Numbered from the stretch's first letter, positions 6,964 through 13,354 are shown. The stretch is 13,354 nt of DNA from Dehalococcoidia bacterium (GCA_003552785.1 PUOQ01000051.1:1-13354), one strand, 5' to 3'. Numbers and translations are program-made. Notes: generated by a model not told the origin, from the letters alone.

Positions 6964-7656
6964 TTATTCCGGCTCTACCTTTTGCTCACCTGAATTTTTA
7001 TCTCTGATCTTAACCCTTTTATTCATACGACGCTCTTTGCCGGTTAAAAGGCGTTTTATATTATCCCGGTGCATGAAGGTTACCAGCACTGTTCCCGCCA
7101 GGGCAAATAACAGATATTCAAATGGATAGCCCCAAAGAAGAGTCATCGGAACCAAAATAGCATATGAAGCTGCTATGCCGGTAATTGAACCCAGTGAAGC
7201 ATAACCGGACAAAAGAGCAGTAATAATAAATATTGCTCCCCCGAACAAACCGGCTACCGGGCACATGGCTATCAATGCTCCAAAAAATGTAGCCACGCCC
7301 CTGCCCCCTTTGAAATCGGCATATATAGGCCATATGTGGCCAATGACAGCAGCCAGGCCGGCGATAGCCTGCCCGAACAAAGCCCCCAGCCCGGAACCTC
7401 CCACAACCAGAACATCCCCGCCAATAATCAAATAGGCAAAAAGTACCGCCAGGGCTCCCTTGGATATGTCGAGCAAAACCACCAGCAGAAAAGCCTTGCG
7501 CCCAAGCGCCCTCAGTACATTGGTGCCGCCGGTGCGCCCGCTGCCGTAAAGCCTTATGTCTATCCGGGCAACCCATTTACTGATGAGAAGGCCCCAGGGT
7601 ATAGAACCGATAAGGTAGCCCAGCATAACTACAACAACGAATTGAAATACTAGCAT
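6964..7656 (-). CDS. plsY: Glycerol-3-phosphate acyltransferase PlsY
   Basis: Integral membrane enzyme that moves an acyl group from acyl-phosphate to the sn-1 position of glycerol 3-phosphate, making lysophosphatidic acid. The protein is very hydrophobic, with about five to seven membrane segments. The three PlsY motifs are visible: SGRTGGTNVLR (usual form SGNxGxTN), GHIWPIYADFKGGRGVAT (usual GHxxPxFxxFKGGKGVAT) and MHRDNIKRLLTGKE. At 230 residues it is a little longer than usual because of a charged C-terminal tail. The ATG directly follows the der stop (TAAATG, no gap), and gpsA begins two bases after plsY. PlsY normally works with PlsX, which is not in the window. Confidence 0.95.
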   Translation of the reverse strand: MLVFQFVVVVMLGYLIGSIPWGLLISKWVARIDIRLYGSGRTGGTNVLRALGRKAFLLVVLLDISKGALAVLFAYLIIGGDVLVVGGSGLGALFGQAIAGLAAVIGHIWPIYADFKGGRGVATFFGALIAMCPVAGLFGGAIFIITALLSGYASLGSITGIAASYAILVPMTLLWGYPFEYLLFALAGTVLVTFMHRDNIKRLLTGKERRMNKRVKIRDKNSGEQKVEPE

Positions 7657-9009
7657 TTATGAAGCCCAGCGGTTTTTAAATATCATTTTTATAGGAGTGC
7701 CATCAAAGCCATAAGCCTCCCGGAGCTTGTTTTCCAGGTAGCGCTGAAGGGAAAAATGAACGATCTCAGAATCGTTTACAAAGAAAACAAAAGTCGGCGG
7801 CTCCACCTCTGCCTGGGTTGCATAAAAGACTTTCAATTGTTTTGTACCCTTGCGCGGCAGCGGGTGCCCGGCTATGGCATGTTCGATAAAGTTATTAAGT
7901 TCACCGGTGGTGATGCGCTTTTTCCTCTCTTCTTTTATCTTCATAGCCTCAGGTATTATCTTATTGACGCCTTTGCCTGTCAATGCAGAGGTGTAAATAA
8001 TCCTGGCATAGGGCATGAACTTGAAACGGCTCGAGACCAGGCGGTTAAATTCCGCCTGCTCCACACCACTTATCAGGTCCCATTTGTTGATCACTATTAT
8101 GACGCCCTTGCCGGCCTGTTCCACAAAACTGGCTACATGTGTATCCTGTGAGGTAGCAGGTTCGGTTGCATCCAGCAAAAGAACCGCAACGTCAGCCCGG
8201 TCCATGGCTTTAAGGGCTCTTAATACACTGTACTTGCCTACACCTCTTCCAACCTTTCCCCGCCTCTTTATACCTGCGGTATCAATAATTACAACAGGCT
8301 GGCCATCAATATAAAGCAGAGTGTCTATTGCATCACGCGTTGTGCCGGGAATATTGCTCACAATCACCCTGTCCTGGCCAGCCAGCCTGTTTAAAAGCAT
8401 GGATTTGCCCACATTAGGCCTTCCTACCAGAGCCAGCTTGAGGGTTTCTCTGTCATCAATAGCCGGTTCATCACTCTCGGGCAGCAGAGATACTATCCTG
8501 TCCAGCAGTTCGCCTATTCCCAGGTCATGATAGGCACTGATGACAACCGGCTCGCCCATACCCAGGCCGTAAAAATCAACAGCAAGAGCCTCGCGTTTGG
8601 GGTTGTCACCTTTATTGGCCACCAGCAATAACGGCCTCCCCTCTTTTCTAATCCAGCCGGCCACTTCGTAGTCGGAAGGAGTTATTCCATCCACTACGTC
8701 GGTAATAAATAAAACCAGGTCAGCCTCTCTTACCGCTTCTTTAACCTGCCGGTTAATTCCTTCTTCAATGCTTGACTCAGGGTCCATTACAAGTCCACCA
8801 GTGTCTACCAGTGTAAACTCCCTGCCCTGCCAGTTTACGGTGGTTACCAGTCGATCCCGGGTGGTTCCAGGCAAATCGGCTGTTATGGCCATGCGCTTGC
8901 CTGAAATCCGGTTTAAAAGAGTGGATTTACCCACATTCTGGCGCCCTATTATGGCCACAACCGGCCTTGAGCCGGAAATTTGAGCCTGTTTTTCAGTTTC
9001 TTTTGACAA
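7657..9009 (-). CDS. der: Ribosome biogenesis GTPase Der (EngA)
   Basis: Essential double-GTPase needed for maturation of the 50S ribosomal subunit. Two complete G domains can be read. The first has GRQNVGKST (22-30), DLPGTTRDR, DTGG and NKGD; the second has GRPNVGKSM, NIPGTTRDA, DTAG and NKWD. The KH-like C-terminal domain follows (YATQAEVEPPTFVFFVN, then GFDGTPIKMIFKNRW). At 450 residues it matches the family. The start is TTG (9007-9009) with GGAAGG eight bases upstream; the first dozen residues are a non-conserved polar leader. The stop codon abuts the plsY start, so der, plsY and gpsA form a tight translational unit. Confidence 0.97.
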   Translation of the reverse strand: MSKETEKQAQISGSRPVVAIIGRQNVGKSTLLNRISGKRMAITADLPGTTRDRLVTTVNWQGREFTLVDTGGLVMDPESSIEEGINRQVKEAVREADLVLFITDVVDGITPSDYEVAGWIRKEGRPLLLVANKGDNPKREALAVDFYGLGMGEPVVISAYHDLGIGELLDRIVSLLPESDEPAIDDRETLKLALVGRPNVGKSMLLNRLAGQDRVIVSNIPGTTRDAIDTLLYIDGQPVVIIDTAGIKRRGKVGRGVGKYSVLRALKAMDRADVAVLLLDATEPATSQDTHVASFVEQAGKGVIIVINKWDLISGVEQAEFNRLVSSRFKFMPYARIIYTSALTGKGVNKIIPEAMKIKEERKKRITTGELNNFIEHAIAGHPLPRKGTKQLKVFYATQAEVEPPTFVFFVNDSEIVHFSLQRYLENKLREAYGFDGTPIKMIFKNRWAS

Positions 9010-9034
9010 TAATCTAACCTTCCGTATTTTCAGA

Positions 9035-9062
9035 CGGTTTTAAATCCTGGTTGATAAAACCG
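9035..9062 (-). repeat. Inverted repeat between the membrane-protein gene and der
   Basis: Arms CGGTTTTA (9035-9042) and TAAAACCG (9055-9062) with a 12-base loop. On the minus-strand transcript it sits just after the stop of the upstream gene and about 25 bases before the der start codon. No clean T-tract follows, so read-through into der is expected; it may be a weak processing or attenuation stem. Confidence 0.45.
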
Positions 9063-9065
9063 GAA

Positions 9066-9725
9066 CTACCCTGCCTTCTTGATATCCGGTGCCATTTTAA
9101 TAGAGGGCGGTTCTATCTCAATCCGTGCTACACGCCTTAACCCGGCCAGCAAATCGCGAAACTGGCCCACAAATGTATTATATTCAACCTTAAACCGCTG
9201 GAATTGTTCGATAGTTTCAACTGGTAATTCAACGTGGTTGGCAACCTCTACAAACTGCTCAATATATTCCTGGTACATGTTCACCATCAGCCATAACTCC
9301 CGGGTCGAAACACGTAAATAAGCACTGTAGCGCCGTGTCCGGTGATCTGTTTCCAGGCGTGTGTTAAAGCTATCACACCAGGTATTAAAAACCCGCTCGG
9401 CGTTGTCACATGAACGCGCCCATTCCCAAAGGCTGGTGTTTTCAGTCTTAAACACGCTATTTATAATGGCAAATATTGAGAGAGAAGATTCACCCATAAA
9501 ACGGTGGTAAAAATAGCCGGAAAGCTCTTTCAGGCTCTCAGCCGATTCATCCAGCATTTTTTCGCGAGCAGCTACTGCAGAAAAACCGACAAAAATAATC
9601 AGAACACTTGCAATGCTTGAAATAAAAGCTTCCATCGGCCATTCAAGCAAATAGCCGGTAATTGCCAGTGCTGCAATTAGTATTGCCGCCCAACCCCGGG
9701 TAAATACCGCCTTGATTGCGTTCAT
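9066..9725 (-). CDS. Hypothetical protein with two N-terminal membrane helices and a helical cytoplasmic domain
   Basis: I do not recognise the family. The 219-residue product has two hydrophobic stretches (about 11-28 and 33-52, the second ending at FVGFSAVAAREK), forming a hairpin anchor with only a few residues between them. A soluble part of about 165 residues follows, rich in aromatic and charged residues and predicted by eye to be mostly helical (LKELSGYFYHRF, VNMYQEYIEQFVEVANHV, FQRFKVEYNTFVGQFRDLL). No enzyme motif, CxxC pair or signal-peptidase site is seen. The ATG has a good AGGAGAGG upstream, and codon use looks like the neighbours. It lies 21 bases after argF and 56 before der, so it is probably cotranscribed. 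That position suggests a stable, vertically inherited gene but does not give a function. Confidence 0.8.
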   Translation of the reverse strand: MNAIKAVFTRGWAAILIAALAITGYLLEWPMEAFISSIASVLIIFVGFSAVAAREKMLDESAESLKELSGYFYHRFMGESSLSIFAIINSVFKTENTSLWEWARSCDNAERVFNTWCDSFNTRLETDHRTRRYSAYLRVSTRELWLMVNMYQEYIEQFVEVANHVELPVETIEQFQRFKVEYNTFVGQFRDLLAGLRRVARIEIEPPSIKMAPDIKKAG

Positions 9726-9746
9726 GGGCCTCTCCTTTTGCAGGTA

Positions 9747-10682
9747 TTAAGCATCTGAATATACCCCAAGTCCGCCCAGCAAATACAGCAGGAGAGCCCT
9801 GGCCACATGCAAACGGTTTTCAGCCTGGTCAAAGACCACCGAATGAGGGCTTTCTATTACTTCTGCCGTTATCTCCTCTCCGCGATGGGCTGGCAAAGGA
9901 TGCATAACGATTACACTTTCCGGAGCATTACACAAAAGCTCGGAATTTAACTGATAAGGAAAAAATACATCGCGACGCACCCGGGCTTCTTCTTCCTGCC
10001 CCATACTGGTCCAAACATCTGTATATAAAACATCTGCCCCAACAACCGCAGACCCTGCATCCTGAGTGCAATTAATGCTGGAACCGGACTGCCAGGCGTA
10101 TTGTTCAGCTTGACTCATTATTTCAGCCTTAACCTGGTAACCGTCAGGGGATGCTGCAGTAAAATCTGCCCCCAGCATGGCTGAGGCCAGCATCAGACTG
10201 CTGGCTACGTTGTTACCATCTCCCAGATAGGCTATTTTTATGCCGTTGATATCACCTTTTTTTTCTATGATAGTCAATATGTCTGCCATAGCCTGACACG
10301 GGTGCTCCAAATCTGAAAGGGCGTTTATCACGGGTATTGAGCAATGGTTGCCAAGCTCTTCAATACTTTGGTGGCTAAAGGTCCTGGCAGCGATCACATC
10401 GACGTAACGCTCAAGTACCCGGGCAACATCGGCTACCGGCTCCCTTTTCCCCAGGCCTACTTCAGCCGGTGACAGATAAAGACTGCTGCCGCCAATGCCC
10501 ATCATGGCCACTTCAAAACTGACCCTGGTTCTAAGTGACGGCTTTTCAAAAAGCAGGGCCAGAACTTTACCCTCAGGGATTCTTCTCTGTCTTCCGCCTT
10601 TTAGTTCCAGAGCATCGGTCAACAAAACACTTATTGTTTCAGGCTCGAGATCGGTAATAGATAAAATGTCCTTGCCCTTCAA
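9747..10682 (-). CDS. argF: Ornithine carbamoyltransferase
   Basis: Catalyses carbamoyl phosphate + ornithine to citrulline + phosphate, in arginine synthesis. The carbamoyl-phosphate loop is SLRTR (49-53, inside FEKPSLRTRVSFE), followed by HPCQ (127-130), LGDGNNVA and the ornithine-binding DVWTSMGQE (Asp222, Ser226, Met227). The SMG loop marks it as ornithine rather than aspartate carbamoyltransferase. The C-terminal motif is MHPLPAHRGEEI (His261-Pro262-Leu263-Pro264), where the textbook enzyme has HCLP with a Cys in the active site; the rest of the motif is standard. At 311 residues it has the family length. It starts at a TTG with AGGAGG five bases upstream. It is first in the minus-strand run and has its own probable promoter. 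The main alternative, another transcarbamylase such as putrescine carbamoyltransferase, is less likely given PAHRGEE. Confidence 0.93.
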   Translation of the reverse strand: MKGKDILSITDLEPETISVLLTDALELKGGRQRRIPEGKVLALLFEKPSLRTRVSFEVAMMGIGGSSLYLSPAEVGLGKREPVADVARVLERYVDVIAARTFSHQSIEELGNHCSIPVINALSDLEHPCQAMADILTIIEKKGDINGIKIAYLGDGNNVASSLMLASAMLGADFTAASPDGYQVKAEIMSQAEQYAWQSGSSINCTQDAGSAVVGADVLYTDVWTSMGQEEEARVRRDVFFPYQLNSELLCNAPESVIVMHPLPAHRGEEITAEVIESPHSVVFDQAENRLHVARALLLYLLGGLGVYSDA

Positions 10683-10710
10683 GTGTTCCTCCTGGTAACA
10701 ATTGGCTAAC

Positions 10711-10739
10711 AGTATAACATAAAATTTCCAGTGTGGCAG
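10711..10739 (-). promoter_or_regulatory. Probable argF promoter
   Basis: Minus strand: CTGCCA (10734-10739; four of six matches to TTGACA), 17 bases, TATACT (10711-10716). Start near 10704, giving a leader of about 22 bases that contains the AGGAGG of argF. The nine bases TTATACTGT that include the -10 recur 52 bases upstream (10761-10769). Between them is a small dyad, AGCAGT (10742-10747) and ACTGCT (10753-10758), which could be a regulator site. I did not see a convincing ARG box. Confidence 0.5.
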
Positions 10740-10840
10740 TTAGCAGTTATCGACTGCTTTACAGTATAAAAGGGGAACTTGTTATAATTTTAACAGGTAT
10801 AAATTACTCAAAGAAACCACTTAGCCGAAACAGGCAAAAT

Positions 10841-10868
10841 TTGACATGCAAAGCTATATTCATATAGA
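10841..10868 (+). promoter_or_regulatory. tRNA-fMet promoter
   Basis: Perfect TTGACA (10841-10846), 16 bases, TATAGA (10863-10868), with TAGAAT at 10865-10870 as an alternative -10 at 18 bases. Either starts transcription a few bases before the tRNA. A further extended -10, TGT-TATAAT (10780-10788), points the same way about 80 bases upstream and could be a second start. Confidence 0.65.
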
Positions 10869-10881
10869 ATTAAAAGTTCAG

Positions 10882-10956
10882 CGCGGGGTAGAGCAGTGGC
10901 AGCTCGTCGGGCTCATAACCCGGAGGTCGTTGGTTCGAATCCAACCCCCGCTACCA
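10882..10956 (+). tRNA. Initiator tRNA-fMet (anticodon CAU)
   Basis: A complete cloverleaf folds by eye. The acceptor strands are CGCGGGG and CCCCGCT with A73 and an encoded CCA (10954-10956). The D stem is GAGC/GCTC, the anticodon loop CTCATAA, the variable loop AGGTC, and the T arm GTTGG-TTCGAAT-CCAAC. It is the initiator, not the elongator, on three grounds: the first acceptor pair is mismatched (C1xU72; E. coli has C1xA72), the D stem has A11-U24, and the anticodon stem has three consecutive G-C pairs (GGG/CCC) next to the loop. The gene stands alone, with no second tRNA in the window. Confidence 0.96.
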
Positions 10957-11043
10957 TTCTAGCTTTGAATCCCGCTAATTTAATTTCCGAACTATTGCTA
11001 CAATTCACTCTGTATAGAGTATCCCATGTTTAGAATATTGGTG

Positions 11044-11052
11044 TGTTATAAT
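11044..11052 (+). promoter_or_regulatory. hicBA promoter (extended -10)
   Basis: TGT followed by a perfect TATAAT (11047-11052); no good -35 at the usual distance, which is common for extended -10 promoters. Transcription would start near 11059, about 20 bases before the hicB ATG. Upstream lies a small dyad, ACTCT (11007-11011) and AGAGT (11016-11020), a possible operator or chance. Confidence 0.5.
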
Positions 11053-11079
11053 TCGCATATAAGGGCTGGGGGTGAAAAT

Positions 11080-11301
11080 ATGAAAAACATCAAGCTGCCT
11101 GTTGTAATTACTCGGGACGAAGATGGCTATTATCTTGCTGAGGTGCCAGTGCTAAAAAGCTGTTTTACCCAGGGAAAAACCAGGGAAGAAGCACTGGAAA
11201 ATATAAAAGAAGTTATCAGCCTTTGCCTGGAAAGCATGGCCGAAGAGGGTGAACCTATGCCGCGCGAGTACACCCTCGAACAGGTAGAGGTAGCTGTATA
11301 G
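11080..11301 (+). CDS. hicB: HicB-family antitoxin (single-domain)
   Basis: HicB antitoxins bind and block the HicA RNase. The 73-residue product carries the HicB partial RNase H-like fold: LPVVITRDEDGYYLAEVPVL, then CFTQGKTREEALENIKEVI, then a short C-terminal strand ending LEQVEVAV. These G-Y-x-x-x-x-P and G-x-T-x-x-E-A-x-x-N motifs are diagnostic. It stops there, with no C-terminal helix-turn-helix or ribbon-helix-helix of the type that lets longer HicB proteins repress their operon. I chose the ATG at 11080 (GGGGGTGA just upstream, downstream of the promoter) rather than the in-frame ATG at 11026, which has no ribosome binding site and lies before the -10. The last base of its stop is the first base of hicA. 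Confidence 0.88.
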   Translation: MKNIKLPVVITRDEDGYYLAEVPVLKSCFTQGKTREEALENIKEVISLCLESMAEEGEPMPREYTLEQVEVAV

Positions 11302-11522
11302 TGCCAAAACTCCCAATGGTTTCCGGTGATCAATGCATAGCGGCGCTGCAAAATCTAGGTTATAGGGTTAAAAGGATTAAAGGAAGCCATGCCTGGCTCG
11401 TATGTCCGGGGAAGGTTTCATTAGCAGTGCCAAAGCATAAGGAACTCGGTAAAGGCATCTTGAGGAAAATTATCCATACTGCCGAAATCAGCGTTGAAGA
11501 CTTTATTGAATTATTGAAATAA
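11301..11522 (+). CDS. hicA: HicA-family mRNA interferase toxin
   Basis: HicA toxins are small RNases with a double-stranded-RNA-binding-like fold that cleave mRNA in translation-dependent or independent ways and arrest growth. The 73 residues show the family pattern: an opening helix (SGDQCIAALQNLGYRV), the strand IKGSHAWL with the catalytic His (residue 30), VSLAVPKHKELGKGILRKII and a closing helix (SVEDFIELLK). It starts at a GTG (11301-11303) that overlaps the hicB stop by one base (TAGTG), so translation is coupled. HicB-then-HicA is the reverse of the classic E. coli order. An in-frame ATG five codons later is a weaker alternative start. Confidence 0.9.
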   Translation: MPKLPMVSGDQCIAALQNLGYRVKRIKGSHAWLVCPGKVSLAVPKHKELGKGILRKIIHTAEISVEDFIELLK

Positions 11523-11674
11523 TATTGGTGAATTTTTATACTGTACTTTGCCTTTGCAATTGATGTATAGCGCCATCTGCCTTTAATGGAATTGGCCTAC
11601 TGTAATTATTCTCGGTAAATAACCATACTAAAAGTTCTGTCTTTCGTGCCGTTTGCTCTACCAAAAAGTTTACC

Positions 11675-11700
11675 AGCCCTGAATTTTTCAGGGCTTTTTT
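11675..11700 (+). terminator. Intrinsic terminator downstream of hicBA
   Basis: A nine-pair stem, AGCCCTGAA (11675-11683) and TTCAGGGCT (11687-11695), with a three-base loop is followed at once by a run of six T. This is a strong plus-strand terminator. It lies about 150 bases after the hicA stop. On the minus strand the same stem follows the molybdenum-hydroxylase gene, with five T only after eight more bases, so it may also help end that transcript. Confidence 0.9.
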
Positions 11701-11722
11701 GATTAGAACTATTAAACCCGGT

Positions 11723-13354
11723 TCAACCCTGAGATTTCCCCAGCGTATCGAGGATTTTTGCCGGTGTAACCGGCAATTCCCAGATCCATTTGCCTGTAGC
11801 ATTATATATTGCATTAATAATGGCCCCATAATTGGAAACGCTCGGTTCACCAACTCCCTTGCAGCCATAAGGTCCACAGGCATCATCGGTCTCAATTATG
11901 ATCGGCTCGTGCCGGTCTGATTCAAGATCCAGCGTGGTCGGCCACTTGTGATCAATATAGCTCGGGTTCAGGGTGGCCCCGCTGTCTGAATCAATAATCT
12001 GTTCGTAAAACAGAGCCTGGCCTATCATCAGCTCCATACCACCCTCTATCTGGTTCTGGCATCCCTTCCAGAAAATTGCCCTGCCTGCATCAACGGCATT
12101 GTAAAACTTGAGTATTTCAACTTCGCCGGTTTCAGGGTCAACTGCGACTTCTACCACAGCACCTGAAGCCCCTCTTACTTCGCAGGGGGTACCGGCTTCA
12201 AAGTCATAAACCGGCCCTAGCAACTCCTTTTCCCAGCCATAACCCCTGCCCACAATGGTATACGGCATCCGGCTTGTTACTCTGGCGTACGGCTGATAGT
12301 TATCCGGGTTGTTTTTGTCAAAAAACCTTCCCCGGCCGACATCTACATCTGAAGCATCAATGCCCAGTATCGGGGCTGCTATTTCAACAAGCTGTCTTTT
12401 GGCATCCCGGGCAGCCATATAAAAAGCAGCGCCGGTAGTGATTGTACGCGTGCTGCCACCCTGCATGCCCCCATCCGCACAGACATCGGTATTACCCCAG
12501 TCGCCCACCAACACATCTTCATAGTTTATACCCAGTGTTTCTGCCACTATATGACAGTGGGCACTGTTGGTGCCACCGCTGGCCCGGCTGATGCCATCAA
12601 GCACCATGGCAGTGCCGTCTCTATTCAGGTTCACAATGGCACTGACCGGTCTTGCCATGGTGCCATGAGGGTCTATGTGGGCGCATATACCTATACCGTG
12701 AAGCCTTCCGTCCGGGAGGGTTTGGGTTCCGGGTTGATGCCAGCTTTCATTCCAGTTGATAGCTTCTGCCAGCCTGTTTAGTATCTGCTCCATGCCATTG
12801 CTGGACAAAGGCTTGCCGGAATCCTGGTCGGGCATATCGGGGGTGGTGATATTTTTCAGCCTGAACTCAAGCGGGTCAAGGCCGCATTTTTCAGCCAGTA
12901 TATCCATGGCAATTTCTGAAAGACAGGTTGACTGGGGATGGGCAATGCAGCGCCAGTAACCGATTTTGGGTTTATTGGTGGCAATAGTCCAGTTCTTAAA
13001 ACTGCCATTGGGGCACTTATAGGTAAACTTCAGGGCATCATTGGCCTCAACCACCAGCGGCCACCCGTTGGAACAGGCATCAGCATAATAGATAGATTCT
13101 ATGGCAGTAAGAGTGCCGTCGCTCCGGGCACCCAGGCGGATATCCAGTTTCACCGGAAACTGGTGGGACCGGTTTATGAAGTTTTCAGCCCGGCTCAGTG
13201 CAAACTGCACCGGGAGGCCGGCTTTTTTGGCCAGCACAGCAGCCACCACGCACCAATCCCGATAGTGCTTGTCGCCATGGCCGGTACCTGTACCATGGGA
13301 GACCAGGTGCACCCGGCTTAAGGTCATTTTAAGCGCAGAGGCAATCATTGCCTG
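11723..13354 (-). CDS. Xanthine dehydrogenase-family molybdopterin-binding subunit, partial (N-terminus outside window)
   Basis: Large catalytic subunit of a molybdenum hydroxylase; these enzymes use water to hydroxylate aldehydes, N-heterocycles or thioester-linked aromatics and pass electrons to FAD and FeS subunits. The reading frame is open to the window edge, and the first visible residues (QAMIASALKM) match the interior of the family, so about 200 or more N-terminal residues are missing. Of the 543 codons seen, the cofactor region includes GTGTGHGDK (family GGGFGxK), LSRAENF, YWRCIAHPQ, AMDILAEKCGLDPLEFRLKN, a Gly-rich GGMQGGSTRT segment, CQNQIEGGMELMIGQALF and KGVGEP, whose Glu (503 from the edge) aligns with the catalytic Glu of the family. 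The loop YWRCIAHPQ has Cys where most members have Gly. The substrate is not deducible. No FAD or FeS partner is visible downstream. Confidence 0.9.
   Translation of the reverse strand, partial: QAMIASALKMTLSRVHLVSHGTGTGHGDKHYRDWCVVAAVLAKKAGLPVQFALSRAENFINRSHQFPVKLDIRLGARSDGTLTAIESIYYADACSNGWPLVVEANDALKFTYKCPNGSFKNWTIATNKPKIGYWRCIAHPQSTCLSEIAMDILAEKCGLDPLEFRLKNITTPDMPDQDSGKPLSSNGMEQILNRLAEAINWNESWHQPGTQTLPDGRLHGIGICAHIDPHGTMARPVSAIVNLNRDGTAMVLDGISRASGGTNSAHCHIVAETLGINYEDVLVGDWGNTDVCADGGMQGGSTRTITTGAAFYMAARDAKRQLVEIAAPILGIDASDVDVGRGRFFDKNNPDNYQPYARVTSRMPYTIVGRGYGWEKELLGPVYDFEAGTPCEVRGASGAVVEVAVDPETGEVEILKFYNAVDAGRAIFWKGCQNQIEGGMELMIGQALFYEQIIDSDSGATLNPSYIDHKWPTTLDLESDRHEPIIIETDDACGPYGCKGVGEPSVSNYGAIINAIYNATGKWIWELPVTPAKILDTLGKSQG

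Noticed and set aside
11026..11079. An 18-residue N-terminal extension of HicB from ATG 11026
   Set aside because: No ribosome binding site precedes it, it overlaps the probable -10 box, and the added residues do not fit the HicB family, which begins at the ATG at 11080.
10882..11722. Integrated element at the tRNA-fMet gene carrying hicBA
   Set aside because: I found no repeat of the tRNA 3' end downstream and no integrase or transposase in the window, so there is no evidence of integration.
11536..11895. A 119-codon minus-strand gene
   Set aside because: Its first half lies in another frame of the molybdenum-hydroxylase gene on the same strand and it then reads through a clear terminator hairpin; no ribosome binding site supports it.
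11723..13354. CO dehydrogenase large subunit (coxL) as the name for the molybdenum subunit
   Set aside because: The diagnostic AYxCSFR loop of form I is not present; only the Cys is shared, so a family-level name is the limit.

Overview
The window looks like a bacterial chromosome segment of moderate G+C, made mostly of core housekeeping genes. The gene set and motifs (CIRCE-controlled hrcA-grpE-dnaK-dnaJ, a der-plsY-gpsA run, a GTTSWG nucleotide-binding loop in GpsA, an SGRTGGTN motif in PlsY, frequent TTG starts) fit an anaerobic Chloroflexota lineage, most likely Dehalococcoidia-like. That placement is inference from memory of these families, not a search result; a Firmicutes-type bacterium is the main alternative.

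Left part (1-1027). The first 59 bases hold, on the minus strand, the start of a gene that runs off the left edge, probably a sodium:neurotransmitter-symporter-family transporter. Next comes coaE (minus; last step of coenzyme A synthesis). Between coaE and hrcA lies a compact divergent control region: a minus-strand promoter for coaE, a plus-strand TTGACA-N17-TACATT promoter for hrcA, and a CIRCE-type operator (9-9-9 layout) over the expected hrcA transcription start.

Heat-shock operon (1028-5896, plus). hrcA, grpE, dnaK and dnaJ encode the repressor and the complete DnaK chaperone machine. HrcA should bind the CIRCE and repress all four genes. A perfect 16-base-arm inverted repeat lies between dnaK and dnaJ, just upstream of the dnaJ start, without a T-tract; it could tune dnaJ expression.

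Minus-strand run (10682 down to 5897). argF (arginine synthesis), an unrecognised two-TM membrane protein, der (ribosome-assembly GTPase), plsY and gpsA (glycerol-3-phosphate formation and acylation, the entry to phospholipid synthesis) follow one another with gaps of 21, 56, 0 and 2 bases, so they are probably cotranscribed. dnaJ and gpsA converge with directly abutting stop codons inside an 18-base perfect palindrome.

Right part (10683-13354). A promoter-rich gap leads to an initiator tRNA-fMet gene with a C1xU72 mismatch and an encoded CCA. It is followed by a small type II toxin-antitoxin pair in antitoxin-first order (hicB-hicA) and an intrinsic terminator. The window ends inside a minus-strand gene for the molybdenum-cofactor-binding subunit of a xanthine-dehydrogenase-family hydroxylase, truncated at its N-terminus by the window edge.

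I saw no CRISPR array, transposase, integrase or clear new multi-gene system. The observations most worth checking are the CIRCE variant together with the altered HrcA wing region, the dnaK-dnaJ hairpin, the Cys-containing active-site loop of the molybdenum hydroxylase, the HPLP motif of ArgF, and the single-domain HicB.
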